A DNA stretch of 64,000 nt from Inquilinus sp. Marseille-Q2685 (lineage in GTDB: Bacteria > Pseudomonadota > Alphaproteobacteria > DSM-16000 > Inquilinaceae), in NCBI RefSeq assembly GCF_916619195.1, contig NZ_CAKAKL010000009.1, positions 205,197 through 269,196 on the forward strand, read 5' to 3'. The position numbers and the translations under genes were made by a program. The notes under the pieces are model-generated. The model ran no database searches and was not told where the DNA came from. It saw only the letters and a program-made list of their open reading frames with translations. Each line of letters begins with the position of its first letter. Within the stretch, counting starts at the first letter, position 1. This document shows positions 7,395 through 19,143 of the stretch, piece after piece.

Positions 7395-9232
7395 CACTCG
7401 GTCGAGCGGAACCAGCGCTCGCCGGCATCCTCGGCCCGGCGGCGCTCCAGCTCCTCGCTGTAGCGGCGCAGCGCGTAGGCTTCGCTGACATAGCCGATGA
7501 TCCGCCGCTCCTGCGCGTCGCTGACCACCGGCAGGGTCTCGGTCTCCGCCGCCTGGAACAGCTCCAGCGCCGTGCGGATGGTCTGGCCGGGCAGCAGGAT
7601 ATAGGCGGCGGCGTGGCGCAGCGCGCCGATCTCGGTGGTCTCGGCCTCGGCGTCGTGGTCGGCATTGTGCGCGTCGGACACCTGCACCACCCCGGCGGCG
7701 CGGCCGGCGGCATCGGTGACGAAGACGCGCTGGGTGGACCCGACCGGGAACTGCCGGCGGAAATCCGCCACCGTCGTCGTCTCCGGCACACTGCGGGCGT
7801 CGCGGCGCATCAGCCGGGCGACCGTCAGGTCGCGGATCCAGCCGACATCCTGGGCGCCGCGGATCGCCTCGCCGCGCAGGTGGAAGCGCCAGGTGGCGAA
7901 GGAATAGCCGAACAGGTGCCGTACCACCGCGGCCGCGACCACCACGCCCACCATCACGCCGATGGTGACGGAGAAGTCGCCGCTCAGCTCCAGCGCCAGG
8001 AAGGTCATGGTCAGCGGCCCGCCGATCACCGCGGCGGCCATCGAGGCCATGCCGACCAGGGAATAGGCCAGGTGCTCGACCGGATGGCCGGGCAGGGCCA
8101 GCGCCGTCAGCTGGGCCAGGATGCCGCCGAACAGCGCGCCGGTCAGGAGAGAGGTGAAGAACAGGCCGCCGCGGAAGCCGGCGCCGAGCGAGATCGCCGC
8201 CGCCGCGGTCTTGGCGACCAGCAGCAGGGCCAGGGCGGTCAGGGGCGGCGCCAGGGTCAGGTCGGCGTAGAGCGCGCCGTGGCCGGAGCTCAGCACCTCC
8301 GGGAAGCGCAGCGCCATCACCCCGACGATCAGCCCGCCGACGGCGGGGCGCAGCACCTGCGGCAGGGCCAGCCGGCGCATCGCCCGCTCGGTCCAGGTGA
8401 CGCCCTGCATCATCAGGATGCCCAGGCCGGCGCAGGCCAAGCCGATCAGGACGAAGATCGCGTAGTCGCTGGCGTGCAGGCCGGTGGTCCAGGTCACCGT
8501 CAGGAAGGGGCCCTCGTCCAGCAGCACCCGCTCCACCGCCGTGGCCGCCAGCGCCGCCGCCACCACCGGCGCCAGCGTCGCCGCGGTGTACGCGCCCATG
8601 ATCAGCTCGAAGGCGTAGAAGGTCCCGGCCAGCGGCGCGTCGAAGGCGGCGGCGATGGCGGCGGCGGTGCCGCAGCCGACGATGGTGCGCAGATCGGCCC
8701 GGCGCAGCCGGAAGATCTGGCCGATGCGCGAGGCGAAGCCGCCGCCGAGCTGGGTGTAGCCGGCCTCCATGCCGACCGAGGCGCCGACGCCGCTGGACAT
8801 CAGCGTGGCGCCGGCGACGACGAAGCCGTCGCGCAGCGACATCCGGCCGCCATAGAGGGCGTTGGCCTCGATCGGGTCGACCGGCGGGCGGGGGCGCCAG
8901 CGGCTGATCGCCCACATCGCGCCGCCGAAGGCCAGGCCGCCCAGCACCGGCACCAGCACGGTCAGCATCGGGCTGGTGTCGATGCTGGCGCTCAGGCGCT
9001 GGCCGCTCGGCAGGCCGAACAGCAGCTCGTGCACGATCTGCAGCGCCCAGCGCAGGGCGACGACGGCGAGACCGACGATGACGCCGATCGCCACCGCCAG
9101 CAGCGGCAGGGCGATGTCGTTGGCGCGCACGGCGCTGCGCAGCCGGGTCCACAGATGCAGGCGCAGCAGCTGCCGGCGCAGGCCGCGCGGGGACGGGGAG
9201 GATATCGCGTCTTCGGCCTGGGGCGTGGCCAT
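7394..9232 (-). CDS. ClC-family chloride channel/transporter with C-terminal CBS pair
   Basis: A 612-residue integral membrane protein. About 10-12 hydrophobic segments make up residues ~40-430, followed by two CBS domains (about 450-600) that bind adenine nucleotides in relatives. The gating-glutamate region reads GVGASVGMEAGYTQLGG, matching the G(K/R)EGP filter of CLC proteins with the Glu kept. The GSGIP serine motif is not recognisable. The third filter motif reads GGLFFTSLLTG where GxFxP is usual. The start at 9232 (MATPQAED) is preferred, although the frame stays open to 9289. The family call is firm. Whether it is a channel or an exchanger, and chloride or fluoride specific, is open. 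Confidence 0.85.
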   Translation of the reverse strand: MATPQAEDAISSPSPRGLRRQLLRLHLWTRLRSAVRANDIALPLLAVAIGVIVGLAVVALRWALQIVHELLFGLPSGQRLSASIDTSPMLTVLVPVLGGLAFGGAMWAISRWRPRPPVDPIEANALYGGRMSLRDGFVVAGATLMSSGVGASVGMEAGYTQLGGGFASRIGQIFRLRRADLRTIVGCGTAAAIAAAFDAPLAGTFYAFELIMGAYTAATLAPVVAAALAATAVERVLLDEGPFLTVTWTTGLHASDYAIFVLIGLACAGLGILMMQGVTWTERAMRRLALPQVLRPAVGGLIVGVMALRFPEVLSSGHGALYADLTLAPPLTALALLLVAKTAAAAISLGAGFRGGLFFTSLLTGALFGGILAQLTALALPGHPVEHLAYSLVGMASMAAAVIGGPLTMTFLALELSGDFSVTIGVMVGVVVAAAVVRHLFGYSFATWRFHLRGEAIRGAQDVGWIRDLTVARLMRRDARSVPETTTVADFRRQFPVGSTQRVFVTDAAGRAAGVVQVSDAHNADHDAEAETTEIGALRHAAAYILLPGQTIRTALELFQAAETETLPVVSDAQERRIIGYVSEAYALRRYSEELERRRAEDAGERWFRSTE

Positions 9233-9362
9233 GATCGCCGCCGTGTCGGGAGGTTCAGCCCTTGTGGCCGAGCCCCGCGGGCGGCGCAAGGGGACGAGGG
9301 CTCGACGAATGGTCGCAACTCCGCTCTAACCGGATCGGGGGGCGAAAGACGAAGGTGACGCG

Positions 9363-9536
9363 ATGGTTCTGATCGGCTGCTTCCTGTCCTTCATCCTGGC
9401 GCTGGCCGGCGCCGTGGCCGGCCACCTGCTCGGCAGCGGCGGCATCGGCCTCTGGGGCATGGGCATCGGCTTCGTCGCCGGCCTGGTCCTGGCGGCGGCG
9501 ATCGGCGCGCTGGCGATGCGCGCCAAGGGCGATTAG
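9363..9536 (+). CDS. Small two-helix membrane protein
   Basis: A 57-residue hydrophobic protein, MVLIGCFLSFILALAGAVAG..., ending AMRAKGD. Two membrane segments are visible (about residues 3-22 and 28-50), joined by a Gly-rich turn, with a basic cytoplasmic tail. The ATG at 9363 has a GAAGGTG ribosome site 7 bases upstream. I do not recognise a family. It lies between the divergent ClC gene and a DUF3309-like small membrane gene. Confidence 0.6.
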   Translation: MVLIGCFLSFILALAGAVAGHLLGSGGIGLWGMGIGFVAGLVLAAAIGALAMRAKGD

Positions 9537-9611
9537 GCGGCCCGGTCGGCAGGAACTTACATTTCCCGGCTCCTATTGAGGGAATCAGCGCGAACAACGC
9601 GAGGTGCCGTC

Positions 9612-9770
9612 ATGGGCATCGGAACCATTCTGCTGATCATCCTGATCATCCTCCTGATCGGCGCCTTCCCGTCCTGGCCGTACAGCAGCGGCTGGGGCTA
9701 CGGTCCGAGCGGCCTGCTCGGGGTGATCGTCATCGTCCTGCTGGTCCTGGTGCTGATGGGGCGGATATAG
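9612..9770 (+). CDS. DUF3309 family small membrane protein
   Basis: A 52-residue protein, MGIGTILLIILIILLIGAFP..., with a Trp/Tyr/Gly-rich loop (SWPYSSGWGYGPSG) between two membrane helices. This is the DUF3309 pattern, widespread in proteobacteria and of unknown function. The start follows GAGGTGCCGTC. The 3' end overlaps the convergent coq7 gene by 41 bp. Confidence 0.75.
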   Translation: MGIGTILLIILIILLIGAFPSWPYSSGWGYGPSGLLGVIVIVLLVLVLMGRI

Positions 9771-10371
9771 CCCGGGCCATGCGGGCGGAATCGCCCCAGG
9801 TCGACAGCCAGATCAGCAGGTCGGTGATCGCGGCGATCACGGCGTAGAGCCGCCCCCGGGCATGGCCGGGCCCCAGCTGGGCCTCGGCCGTGCGCAGATG
9901 GGCGATCTCCTCGAAGTTGATGTCGCGGATGATGGCGCCGACGCCGTCGTCCTTGCCCGCCAGGAACCGCAGCTGGTCGCCGAGATGGCGGTGCACCGCG
10001 GCCTCGACCGCGGCGGTGCAGATCCAGATCGTCCGGCGCCCGGCCAGGGCGGTGGCGAAGCCCAGGACGAAGCCGCCCAGGCTCCACAGCTGCATCACCC
10101 GGCAGGGGCGGGAGTTGCGGGTCGGCATGGCGCCGCGGAACAGGCGGCAATGCCGGATCTCGTCGCTCCGCATCTCCTCGAGGCGCGGCACCAGATCCGG
10201 CCACAGCCGGCGGGCGACGGCGATCTGCGCGCCGTAGATGCGGATCGCGCCGTATTCCCCGGCATGGTTGACGCGCAGGATCCGGGCGATGGTTAGCCGG
10301 TGGCGACCCGAGATGCCGTCGGCCGGGCTGGCGGCGACGGCGGCATCGAGCGACGGGTCCGCGGCGGCCAT
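9730..10371 (-). CDS. coq7: 3-demethoxyubiquinol 3-hydroxylase COQ7/UbiF-like
   Basis: A 213-residue membrane-associated di-iron monooxygenase that performs the penultimate hydroxylation of ubiquinone synthesis. The carboxylate/His ligands of the ferritin-like fold are visible in NHAGEYGAIRIY (residues ~36-47), MRSDEIRHCRLF (ExxH), a central AAVEAAVHRHL (ExxxxH region) and INFEEIAHL (EExxH). A hydrophobic segment, LGGFVLGFATALAG, provides membrane contact. It starts 5 nt after the hrpB stop, so the two genes are likely co-transcribed. The 3' end overlaps the DUF3309 gene. COQ7-type rather than UbiF flavoprotein is typical of Alphaproteobacteria. Confidence 0.92.
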   Translation of the reverse strand: MAAADPSLDAAVAASPADGISGRHRLTIARILRVNHAGEYGAIRIYGAQIAVARRLWPDLVPRLEEMRSDEIRHCRLFRGAMPTRNSRPCRVMQLWSLGGFVLGFATALAGRRTIWICTAAVEAAVHRHLGDQLRFLAGKDDGVGAIIRDINFEEIAHLRTAEAQLGPGHARGRLYAVIAAITDLLIWLSTWGDSARMARAISAPSAPGPAGR

Positions 10372-10376
10372 GGGCC

Positions 10377-12827
<2,451 letters not shown>

Positions 12828-12889
12828 GGTGCTCTTGGGAAAGCCTCGGGAGGCCTATTCCTGCACCAGGTGCGACGCCCGCTCCAAGG

Positions 12890-13596
12890 CTAATAGCCGA
12901 GCGTCACCATCGAGTAGATGTCGCTGCCCATCTCGACCGCGTTCAGCACCGGGGTCCGGCGGCCGCCCGAGACGGTGCCGCGCACCACGATCGGCCGGCC
13001 GGGAGCCAGGCGGCTGCGGTCGGGGTCCATCGCCAGGGCGAAGGCCGGGGAGAAGCGGATCACGGTCTTGTCCTTCAGGATCACGCCGTCGGGCCGGCCG
13101 GAGGCGTCGGACAGCACGAAGTCGATCAGGCCGCTTTTCTCGGTCAGCATCGGCCGGGCCGGGACATAGACGGTGGTCGCCGGTGGCGCCGCGATCACGG
13201 TGACGGGCGCCGGTGCCGGCGTCACCTGCGCCGGCGGTGCGGGGTGGGCGGCGCGCGGAGGGCCGCGGCGACCGTCACCGGCGGGGCGGCTCCGGCCACG
13301 CGCGGCGGCGCCGTCACGACGGGGGTGGGCGGGGAGGCCGGGACGGTCCGCGGCGGCGCATAGGTCACTGTGGGCGGCGGGGACACGGGGGCGGGCGCGG
13401 TCGCGATCACCCGCGGCGCGGTGTAGGCCGGCGGCGCGGCCGCCGGCCGTGGCAGGGGCTCGACCCGGACCGACGCGGCATGCTGCGCGGTCTCGGGCTC
13501 GGTCGGATAGGCCCAGGGCGTTGTGTCGGAGCAAGCGGCCAGGCCGGCTGCGGCCAGGGTGGCCGCAACGACCATGCGGGAAACGCTGTCTCTCAT
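12890..13596 (-). pseudogene. Proline-rich lipoprotein gene with an apparent frameshift
   Basis: The N-terminal half (from ATG 13596) encodes a lipoprotein signal peptide with lipobox LAAC (VVAATLAAAGLAAC) and a Pro/Ala-rich linker, but hits a stop at 13222. The C-terminal half is in another frame of the same strand. It continues the Pro/Ala linker (HPAPPAQVTPAPAPV) into a compact domain (IDFVLSDASGRPDGVILKDK ... GRPIVVRGTVSGGRR...) ending at 12890. The two frames overlap around 13222-13290 inside GC-rich low-complexity DNA. A single-base error or natural frameshift there is therefore the simplest reading of one outer-membrane-anchored ~230-residue protein. The domain resembles small beta/OB-type modules, and no function is assignable. 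Confidence 0.65.
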
Positions 13597-13830
13597 CTCG
13601 AACGCCCTCACTGCTCGCAGCCGCCGGTCGGTACGGTGCCGGCTTCAATACGGAAGTATGACTCAATTTCTCATAAACAGGTGTGGAACATTCGGATATC
13701 GAAAACGCTTGCCGCCGCGAGAAGAGAAGGGGGCCATGCGCGGAACCGGCTTGCACCCCCGGGATGCGGCGGGTAGAGGACGCGATCCCCGTTCATCCGT
13801 CATGCCGTTTCCTGCCCTGGAGTCCCGATC

Positions 13831-15342
13831 ATGTCCGACAGCGTCGAGAGCGTCCGCGCCCCGCACGACGATGCCGACAACCCGCTGAAGACGCCGCGGC
13901 TGGAGAAACTGCGGGCGCTGCGGGCGAAGGGGATCGACCCCTACCCCTATCATTACGAGAAGACGGCGGACGCCGTCGGGCTGCAGGCGCGCTATGCCGA
14001 GCTGCCGGCCGAGGCGGAAAAGCCGGAGGACGTGGTCCGCATCGCCGGCCGCATCCGGGCGTACCGCAACAGCGGCATGTTCATCGACCTGCACGACGTC
14101 AGCGGCAAGATCCAGGTGTTCTGCCACAAGGACTATGCCGACCCGGCGACGCAGGAGCTGGTCGGGCTGCTCGACATCGGCGACCTGATCGGCGTCGAGG
14201 GCTTCATCCGCCGCACCAAGCGCGGCGAGCTGACCATCAACGCCCAGCATGTCGACCTGCTGGCCAAGACGCTGCTGCCGCTGCCGGAGAAGTATCACGG
14301 CCTGACCGATGTCGAGGCGCGTTATCGCCAGCGCTATCTCGACCTGATCATGAGCGAGGAGAGCCGCGAGACCTTCCGCGCCCGCAGCCGGATCGTCGCC
14401 GACATCCGCCGGCTGATGCAGGATCGCGGCTTCCTCGAGGTCGAGACGCCGATGCTGCACCCGATCCTGGGCGGCGCCTCGGCCCGGCCGTTCGTGACGC
14501 ATCACAACACGCTCGATATGGACCTGTACCTGCGCATCGCGCCGGAGCTGTACCTGAAGCGGCTGATCGTCGGCGGCGTGTCGGAGCGGGTGTTCGAGAT
14601 CAACCGCAACTTCCGCAACGAGGGCATCTCGACCCGGCACAATCCGGAGTTCACGATGCTCGAGCTGTACCAGGCCTATGCCGACTACACCGACATGATG
14701 GCGCTGGCCGAGGACATCTTCGCCGCGGCGGCGAAGGCGGCGACCGGCGGCACCACCGTGACCTTCGGCGAGCACCAGATCGAGTTCGGCGGCCAGTACC
14801 GCCGCGCCCCGATGACCGAGCTGGTGAAGGAAGCGACCGGCGTCGACTTCCTGCAGATCGAGGGCGCCGAGGCCGCGCGGGAAGCCGCTCGGGGCCTTCA
14901 GCTCAAGGTCTCCGGCAAGGAGAATTGGGGCCAGGTGGTGGAGCTGGTGTTCGGCGAGACGGTCGAGCACACGCTGATCCAGCCGACCCATGTCACCGAC
15001 ATGCCGAAGGAGATCTCGCCGCTGGCCAAGGCGCACCGCACCGACCCGCGCCTGACCGAGCGGTTCGAGACCTATGCCAATGGCTGGGAGATCGCCAACG
15101 CCTTCTCCGAGCTGAGCGACCCGCAGGACCAGTATGAGCGCTTCGCCGCCCAGGTGGCGGCGCGCGACGCCGGCGACGACGAGGCCCAGATGATGGACCG
15201 CGACTACGTCACCGCCCTGGAATACGGCCTGCCGCCGACCGGCGGCATGGGCATCGGCATCGACCGGCTGGTGATGCTGGTCACCAACTCCGCCTCGATC
15301 CGCGACGTCATCCTGTTCCCGACCCTGCGGCCCAGGAAGTAG
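13831..15342 (+). CDS. lysS: Lysyl-tRNA synthetase, class II
   Basis: A 503-residue aminoacyl-tRNA synthetase charging tRNA-Lys. The N-terminal OB-fold anticodon-binding domain (RIAGRIRAYRNSGMFIDLHD, ~70-90) precedes the catalytic core. The core has motif 1 near FLEVETPMLHPILGGASARPF, motif 2 FEINRNFRNEGIS, and motif 3 GGMGIGIDRLVML near the end. The length is normal for LysS. The first ATG at 13831 follows ~200 bp of relatively AT-rich DNA that probably holds its promoter. Alphaproteobacteria often carry the class I enzyme instead. This one is clearly class II. Confidence 0.95.
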   Translation: MSDSVESVRAPHDDADNPLKTPRLEKLRALRAKGIDPYPYHYEKTADAVGLQARYAELPAEAEKPEDVVRIAGRIRAYRNSGMFIDLHDVSGKIQVFCHKDYADPATQELVGLLDIGDLIGVEGFIRRTKRGELTINAQHVDLLAKTLLPLPEKYHGLTDVEARYRQRYLDLIMSEESRETFRARSRIVADIRRLMQDRGFLEVETPMLHPILGGASARPFVTHHNTLDMDLYLRIAPELYLKRLIVGGVSERVFEINRNFRNEGISTRHNPEFTMLELYQAYADYTDMMALAEDIFAAAAKAATGGTTVTFGEHQIEFGGQYRRAPMTELVKEATGVDFLQIEGAEAAREAARGLQLKVSGKENWGQVVELVFGETVEHTLIQPTHVTDMPKEISPLAKAHRTDPRLTERFETYANGWEIANAFSELSDPQDQYERFAAQVAARDAGDDEAQMMDRDYVTALEYGLPPTGGMGIGIDRLVMLVTNSASIRDVILFPTLRPRK

Positions 15343-15367
15343 GGGCGTTCGGGCGGCCCTTCCATCC

Positions 15368-15510
15368 TCCCCCTCCCCTTGCGGGAGGGTAGGGGAGGGG
15401 GCTCTCGGCCCGATCCAGGCTGGCCACACCCGACGCCGTTTTCTGACTGACCATTTGCGCGCGGACGCGCGCAGACCCCCCTGCCCCCCTCCCGCAAGGG
15501 GAGGGGGAGA
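15368..15510. repeat. Inverted repeat, family C (copy 1)
   Basis: CCCCCTCCCCTTGCGGGAGGG at the left and CCCTCCCGCAAGGGGAGGGGG at the right form a ~140-bp inverted repeat between the ends of the converging lysS and dnaE2 genes. The inner arm GCGCGCGGACGCGCGCAGACC is shared, in inverted form, with the element at 18832-18891. Confidence 0.75.
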
Positions 15511-15563
15511 GTGAAAGCCTGGGCGGGCTGGTGATTGATGTTGCCAGGGCCATTGCTTGTCCG

Positions 15564-18500
15564 TCACTTGAAATCCCGGCTCTTCAGCGTCACCCGGTGG
15601 CCGCGTCCGGCGGCGGCGCGGGGGCGGCCCTGGGGCGCGGGGTCCAGCACGACCTGGTCGGTGCCGCGGGCCAGGACCGGCAGCTGGTCGCTCCAATCGA
15701 CGAAGCGCTCGGCCACCACATGGATCACCATGTGCTCGCCCTCGCCCACCTTCTGCACCCGGCCTTCGCAGGCCAGCAGGCGGCCGGCATAGACGGCGCG
15801 GCGGTGCTGCTCCGACACATGCGACCAGACCACGATGTTGGCGGCGCCGCTCTCGTCCTCGACGGTGACGAAGATGGTGCCGTTGGAGGTCTGCGGCCGC
15901 TGCCGGAACAGCACGATGCCGGCGACGCGGATGCGCGCGCCGTCGCGGGTCTCGTCGTCGCGCAGGCTGCGCGCCGGGACGATGCCGAGCCGATTGAGCA
16001 CCGGGCGCAGCAGCGCCAGCGGATGCCGCGTCAGCGACAGGCCGATGGTGGCATAATCCTCCAGCACCTCGAGGCCCGGCGGCAAAGGCGGCAGCTCTGC
16101 TTCCTGCTCCTCGAACAGCGCCAGCTGGGCGGGCCGGGCGGCGAACAGCGGCAGAGCCTCGCCTTCCACCCCGGAGACCGCCCATAGCCCCTGCTGCCGG
16201 TCGAGGCCCATCGACCCGAAGGCGGCGGCCTCGGCCAGCCGGTTCAGGGCGCGGGCGGAGACGCCGGCGCGGCGGGCGAGGTCGGCCGGCGAGGCGTAGC
16301 CGGCGCCGCGCCGTTCCACGACCCTCTGGCCCTCCTCCTCGTTCAGCCCCTTCACCAGGCGCAGGCCCAGGCGCACGGCATGGTCCTCGCCGCCGGTGGG
16401 TTCCAGGGTGCAGTCCCAGTCGCTGCGGTTGACGTCGACCGGCCGGATCTCGACGCCGTGCTCGCGTGCGTCGCGCACCAGCTGGGCCGGGGCGTAGAAG
16501 CCCATGGGCTGCGAATTGATCAGGGCGCAGCAGAACACCTCGGGGTAATAGTGCTTCACCCAGGCGCTCTCATAGACCAGAAGCGCGAAGGAGGCGGCAT
16601 GCGCCTCGGGGAAGCCGTAGCTGCCGAAGCCCTTGATCTGGCTGAAACAGCGCTCGGCGAAGTCGCGCTCATAGCCGTTGGCGACCATGCCCTCGACGAA
16701 GCGCTTCTCATATCGGCCGATGGTGCCTTCGTTCTTGAAGGTGGCCATGGCCCGCCGCAGGCTGTCGGCCTCGGCCGGGCTGAACTTGGCGGCGACGATG
16801 GCCAGCTTCATGCCCTGCTCCTGGAACAGCGGCACGCCTTTGGTCTTCTCCAGCACCTCCCGGAGCTCGTCCTTCGGGTAGGTGATCGGCTCGATGCCAT
16901 CGCGGCGGCGCAGATAGGGATGCACCATGTCGCCCTGGATCGGGCCGGGGCGGACGATCGCGACTTCGATCACCAGGTCGTAATAGGTCTGTGGCTTCAG
17001 CCGCGGCAGCATCGATTGCTGGGCCCGGGATTCGACCTGGAACACGCCGATCGAATCGGCCCGGCTCAGCATGTCGTACACGGCTTTGTCGGTCGGCCGG
17101 CGGCCCAGCTTCGGCCGTTCGCGGAAGTCCTCCGGATAATGCGCGTGCATCAGATCGAAGCAGCGTTTGAGCGCGGAGAGCATGCCGAGCGCCAGCACGT
17201 CGACCTTCAGCATGCCCAGCGCTTCGATATCGTCCTTGTCCCAGCAGATGACGGTGCGATCCTCCATCGCTGCATTCTCGATCGGCACCAGCTCGTCCAG
17301 CCGCTTGCGGGCGAAGACGAAGCCGCCGGTGTGCTGGCTGAGATGCCGGGGAAAGCCCATCAGCTCGAAGGCGAGATCCAGGGTCAGGCGCAGTCGGGGA
17401 TCAGTCGGATCCAGCCCGGCCTCGCGCACCTGGCTCTCGTCCAGCCCGTCCATGCTCCATCCCCAGATCGAGCCGGTCAGGGCACTGACCATGTCCTCCG
17501 ACAGGCCCATCGCCTTGCCGACGTCGCGCAGCGCGCCACGGGTGCGGTAGCAGATCACGGTGGCCGTGAGGGCGGCGCGATCGCGGCCGAACGTCTCATA
17601 GATGTGCTGGATCACCTCCTCGCGCCGCTCGTGCTCGAAATCGACGTCGATATCGGGCGGCTCATGCCGCTCCTCGCTGATGAAGCGCTCGAACAGCAGG
17701 TTGACCTCGGTCGGGTTCACCGCCGTGATTCCCAGGCAGTAGCAGACGATGCTGTTGGCGGCGGAGCCGCGGCCCTGGTTCAGAATGCCTCGGCTGTTCG
17801 CGAAGGCGACGATGTCAGCCACGGTCAGGAAGAAAGGCGCGTATTCGCGCCGGCCGATCAGACCCAGTTCCTTTTCGATCTGGCTGTGCAACTCGGCCGG
17901 CACGCCTTGCGGGTACAGCCTGGCCGCACCCTCCCAGGTCAGCCGTTCCAGACGATCCTGCGGGGGTTCGCCGTTCGGCGTGATCTCCTCGGGATACAGA
18001 TATTTCTTGGACAGCTCATCCAGGTCGAAGCGGCAGCGCTCGGCGATCTCGATCGTCCGCTCCAGCGCATAAGGATGATCGCGGAACAGCCGCGCCATCT
18101 CGTCGGGCGTCTTCAGGTGCCGCTCGGCATTGGCCTCCAGCCGCCAGCCGGCATTGTCGATGGTGCAGTGCTCGCGGATGCAGGTCAGCGCGTCCTGCAG
18201 CCGCCGCCGCTGCGGCACGTGATACAGCACGTCGTTGGTGGCGACCATCGGTGCTCGGGTGCGGAAAGCCACCTCCCGCAGCTCCTCCAGCCGCCGCGCA
18301 TCGTCGCCGCGATAGCGGTGGCTGGCCGCCAGGAAGACCCGCTTTCCCATGTCCGAGCGCAGCCGGTCGAGATGCGCGACGAAGCCGCCGTCGATCCGGT
18401 CGGGCGGCAGCACCGCCAGGACTTGGCCGTCGCTGAACGGCAGCAGGTCGGCGTGGTACAGCAGGCATTCGCCCTTCTTCGCCCGGAGATTCCCCTGGGT

Positions 18501-18800
18501 CAGCAGCCGGCACAGCCGGCCATAGGCGTCGATATCGGTCGGATAGCACAGCAGGCTCGGCGCATCGACGAAGTCCAGCCGGCAGCCAACGATGTAGGGG
18601 ATGCGGCAGGCCTTCTGCCGGTTCTGGTCGCGATTGGCGGCGATATGGCCGCGCACGATCCCGGCCAGGCTGTTGCGGTCGGTCACCGCGATGGCGGACA
18701 GGCCCAGCAGGATCGCCGTCTCCACCAGCTCCGCCGGATGCGACCCGCCGCGCAGGAAGGAGAAGTTGGTGGTGACGTGCAGCTCGGCATAGGCGGTCAT
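15564..18800 (-). CDS. dnaE2: Error-prone DNA polymerase DnaE2 (ImuC)
   Basis: A 1,078-residue C-family polymerase that performs translesion synthesis and SOS mutagenesis with ImuA and ImuB. It has an N-terminal PHP domain (AELHVTTNFSFLRGGSHPAEL, AVTDRNSLAG). The palm acidic cluster EPPDIDVDFEHERREE lies at ~residue 380, followed by WDKDDIEALGMLKVDVLALGM. A C-terminal OB domain (IRVAGIVLFRQRPQTSNGTIFVTVEDE) and a short tail complete it. The length (~1,080) and lack of extra C-terminal sequence distinguish it from replicative DnaE1. It is the third gene of the imuA-imuB-dnaE2 cassette but is separated from imuB by 343 bp of repeat DNA. No second LexA box was seen before it. Confidence 0.95.
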   Translation of the reverse strand: MTAYAELHVTTNFSFLRGGSHPAELVETAILLGLSAIAVTDRNSLAGIVRGHIAANRDQNRQKACRIPYIVGCRLDFVDAPSLLCYPTDIDAYGRLCRLLTQGNLRAKKGECLLYHADLLPFSDGQVLAVLPPDRIDGGFVAHLDRLRSDMGKRVFLAASHRYRGDDARRLEELREVAFRTRAPMVATNDVLYHVPQRRRLQDALTCIREHCTIDNAGWRLEANAERHLKTPDEMARLFRDHPYALERTIEIAERCRFDLDELSKKYLYPEEITPNGEPPQDRLERLTWEGAARLYPQGVPAELHSQIEKELGLIGRREYAPFFLTVADIVAFANSRGILNQGRGSAANSIVCYCLGITAVNPTEVNLLFERFISEERHEPPDIDVDFEHERREEVIQHIYETFGRDRAALTATVICYRTRGALRDVGKAMGLSEDMVSALTGSIWGWSMDGLDESQVREAGLDPTDPRLRLTLDLAFELMGFPRHLSQHTGGFVFARKRLDELVPIENAAMEDRTVICWDKDDIEALGMLKVDVLALGMLSALKRCFDLMHAHYPEDFRERPKLGRRPTDKAVYDMLSRADSIGVFQVESRAQQSMLPRLKPQTYYDLVIEVAIVRPGPIQGDMVHPYLRRRDGIEPITYPKDELREVLEKTKGVPLFQEQGMKLAIVAAKFSPAEADSLRRAMATFKNEGTIGRYEKRFVEGMVANGYERDFAERCFSQIKGFGSYGFPEAHAASFALLVYESAWVKHYYPEVFCCALINSQPMGFYAPAQLVRDAREHGVEIRPVDVNRSDWDCTLEPTGGEDHAVRLGLRLVKGLNEEEGQRVVERRGAGYASPADLARRAGVSARALNRLAEAAAFGSMGLDRQQGLWAVSGVEGEALPLFAARPAQLALFEEQEAELPPLPPGLEVLEDYATIGLSLTRHPLALLRPVLNRLGIVPARSLRDDETRDGARIRVAGIVLFRQRPQTSNGTIFVTVEDESGAANIVVWSHVSEQHRRAVYAGRLLACEGRVQKVGEGEHMVIHVVAERFVDWSDQLPVLARGTDQVVLDPAPQGRPRAAAGRGHRVTLKSRDFK

Positions 18801-18831
18801 GGGACGGCCCTCCGCCAGGATTCCTTACCGA

Positions 18832-18891
18832 GTCCCCCCTCCCCTTGCGGGAGGGGGGCAGGGGGAGGGGTCTGCGCGCGTCCGCGCGCGA
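18832..18891. repeat. Inverted repeat, family C (copy 2)
   Basis: CCCCCCTCCCCTTGCGGGAGGGGGG followed by GTCTGCGCGCGTCCGCGCGC. It matches the right half of the 15368-15510 element in inverted orientation. It is in the imuB-dnaE2 gap. A related fragment, CCCCTCCCGCGAGGGGAGGGG, is at about 19084-19104. Confidence 0.7.
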
Positions 18892-18912
18892 AAGGGATTT
18901 TTTCAGAATCCT

Positions 18913-19011
18913 CCTCACCGTCATTGCGAGGAGGCGAAGCCGACGAAGCAATCCAGAGGCCGTTGCGTGGGGTCCCTGGACTGCTTCGCTGCGCTCGCAA
19001 TGACGGTGAGG
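18913..19011. repeat. Inverted repeat, family D (TCATTGCGAGGAG type)
   Basis: The left arm CCTCACCGTCATTGCGAG...GACGAAGCAATCCAG pairs with the right arm CTGGACTGCTTCGCTGCGCTCGCAATGACGGTGAG. This is a palindromic repeat type common in intergenic DNA of many proteobacteria. It lies between imuB and dnaE2. Confidence 0.8.
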
Positions 19012-19143
19012 GAGCAACGCTCTGCGGATACAGGCGCTGACGATATCGCGCCGCCGGCTCGGGACCCCGACAACCCCTTCTACCCCTCCCGCGAGGGGAG
19101 GGGGGACTCAAAATATGCAGCGCTCTGAGGACCACCCCGGCCA

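Noticed and set aside
13663..16185. 840-residue minus-strand frame over lysS
   Set aside because: Shadow of lysS and of the end of dnaE2; crosses repeat DNA and has no domain.
18800..18830. Second LexA box directly upstream of dnaE2
   Set aside because: No GTTC-N7-GTTC or GAAC-N7-GAAC pattern is present there; the only clear one is before imuA.
16380..19040. 886-residue plus-strand open frame
   Set aside because: Antisense to dnaE2, and running into palindromic repeats; no recognisable family.
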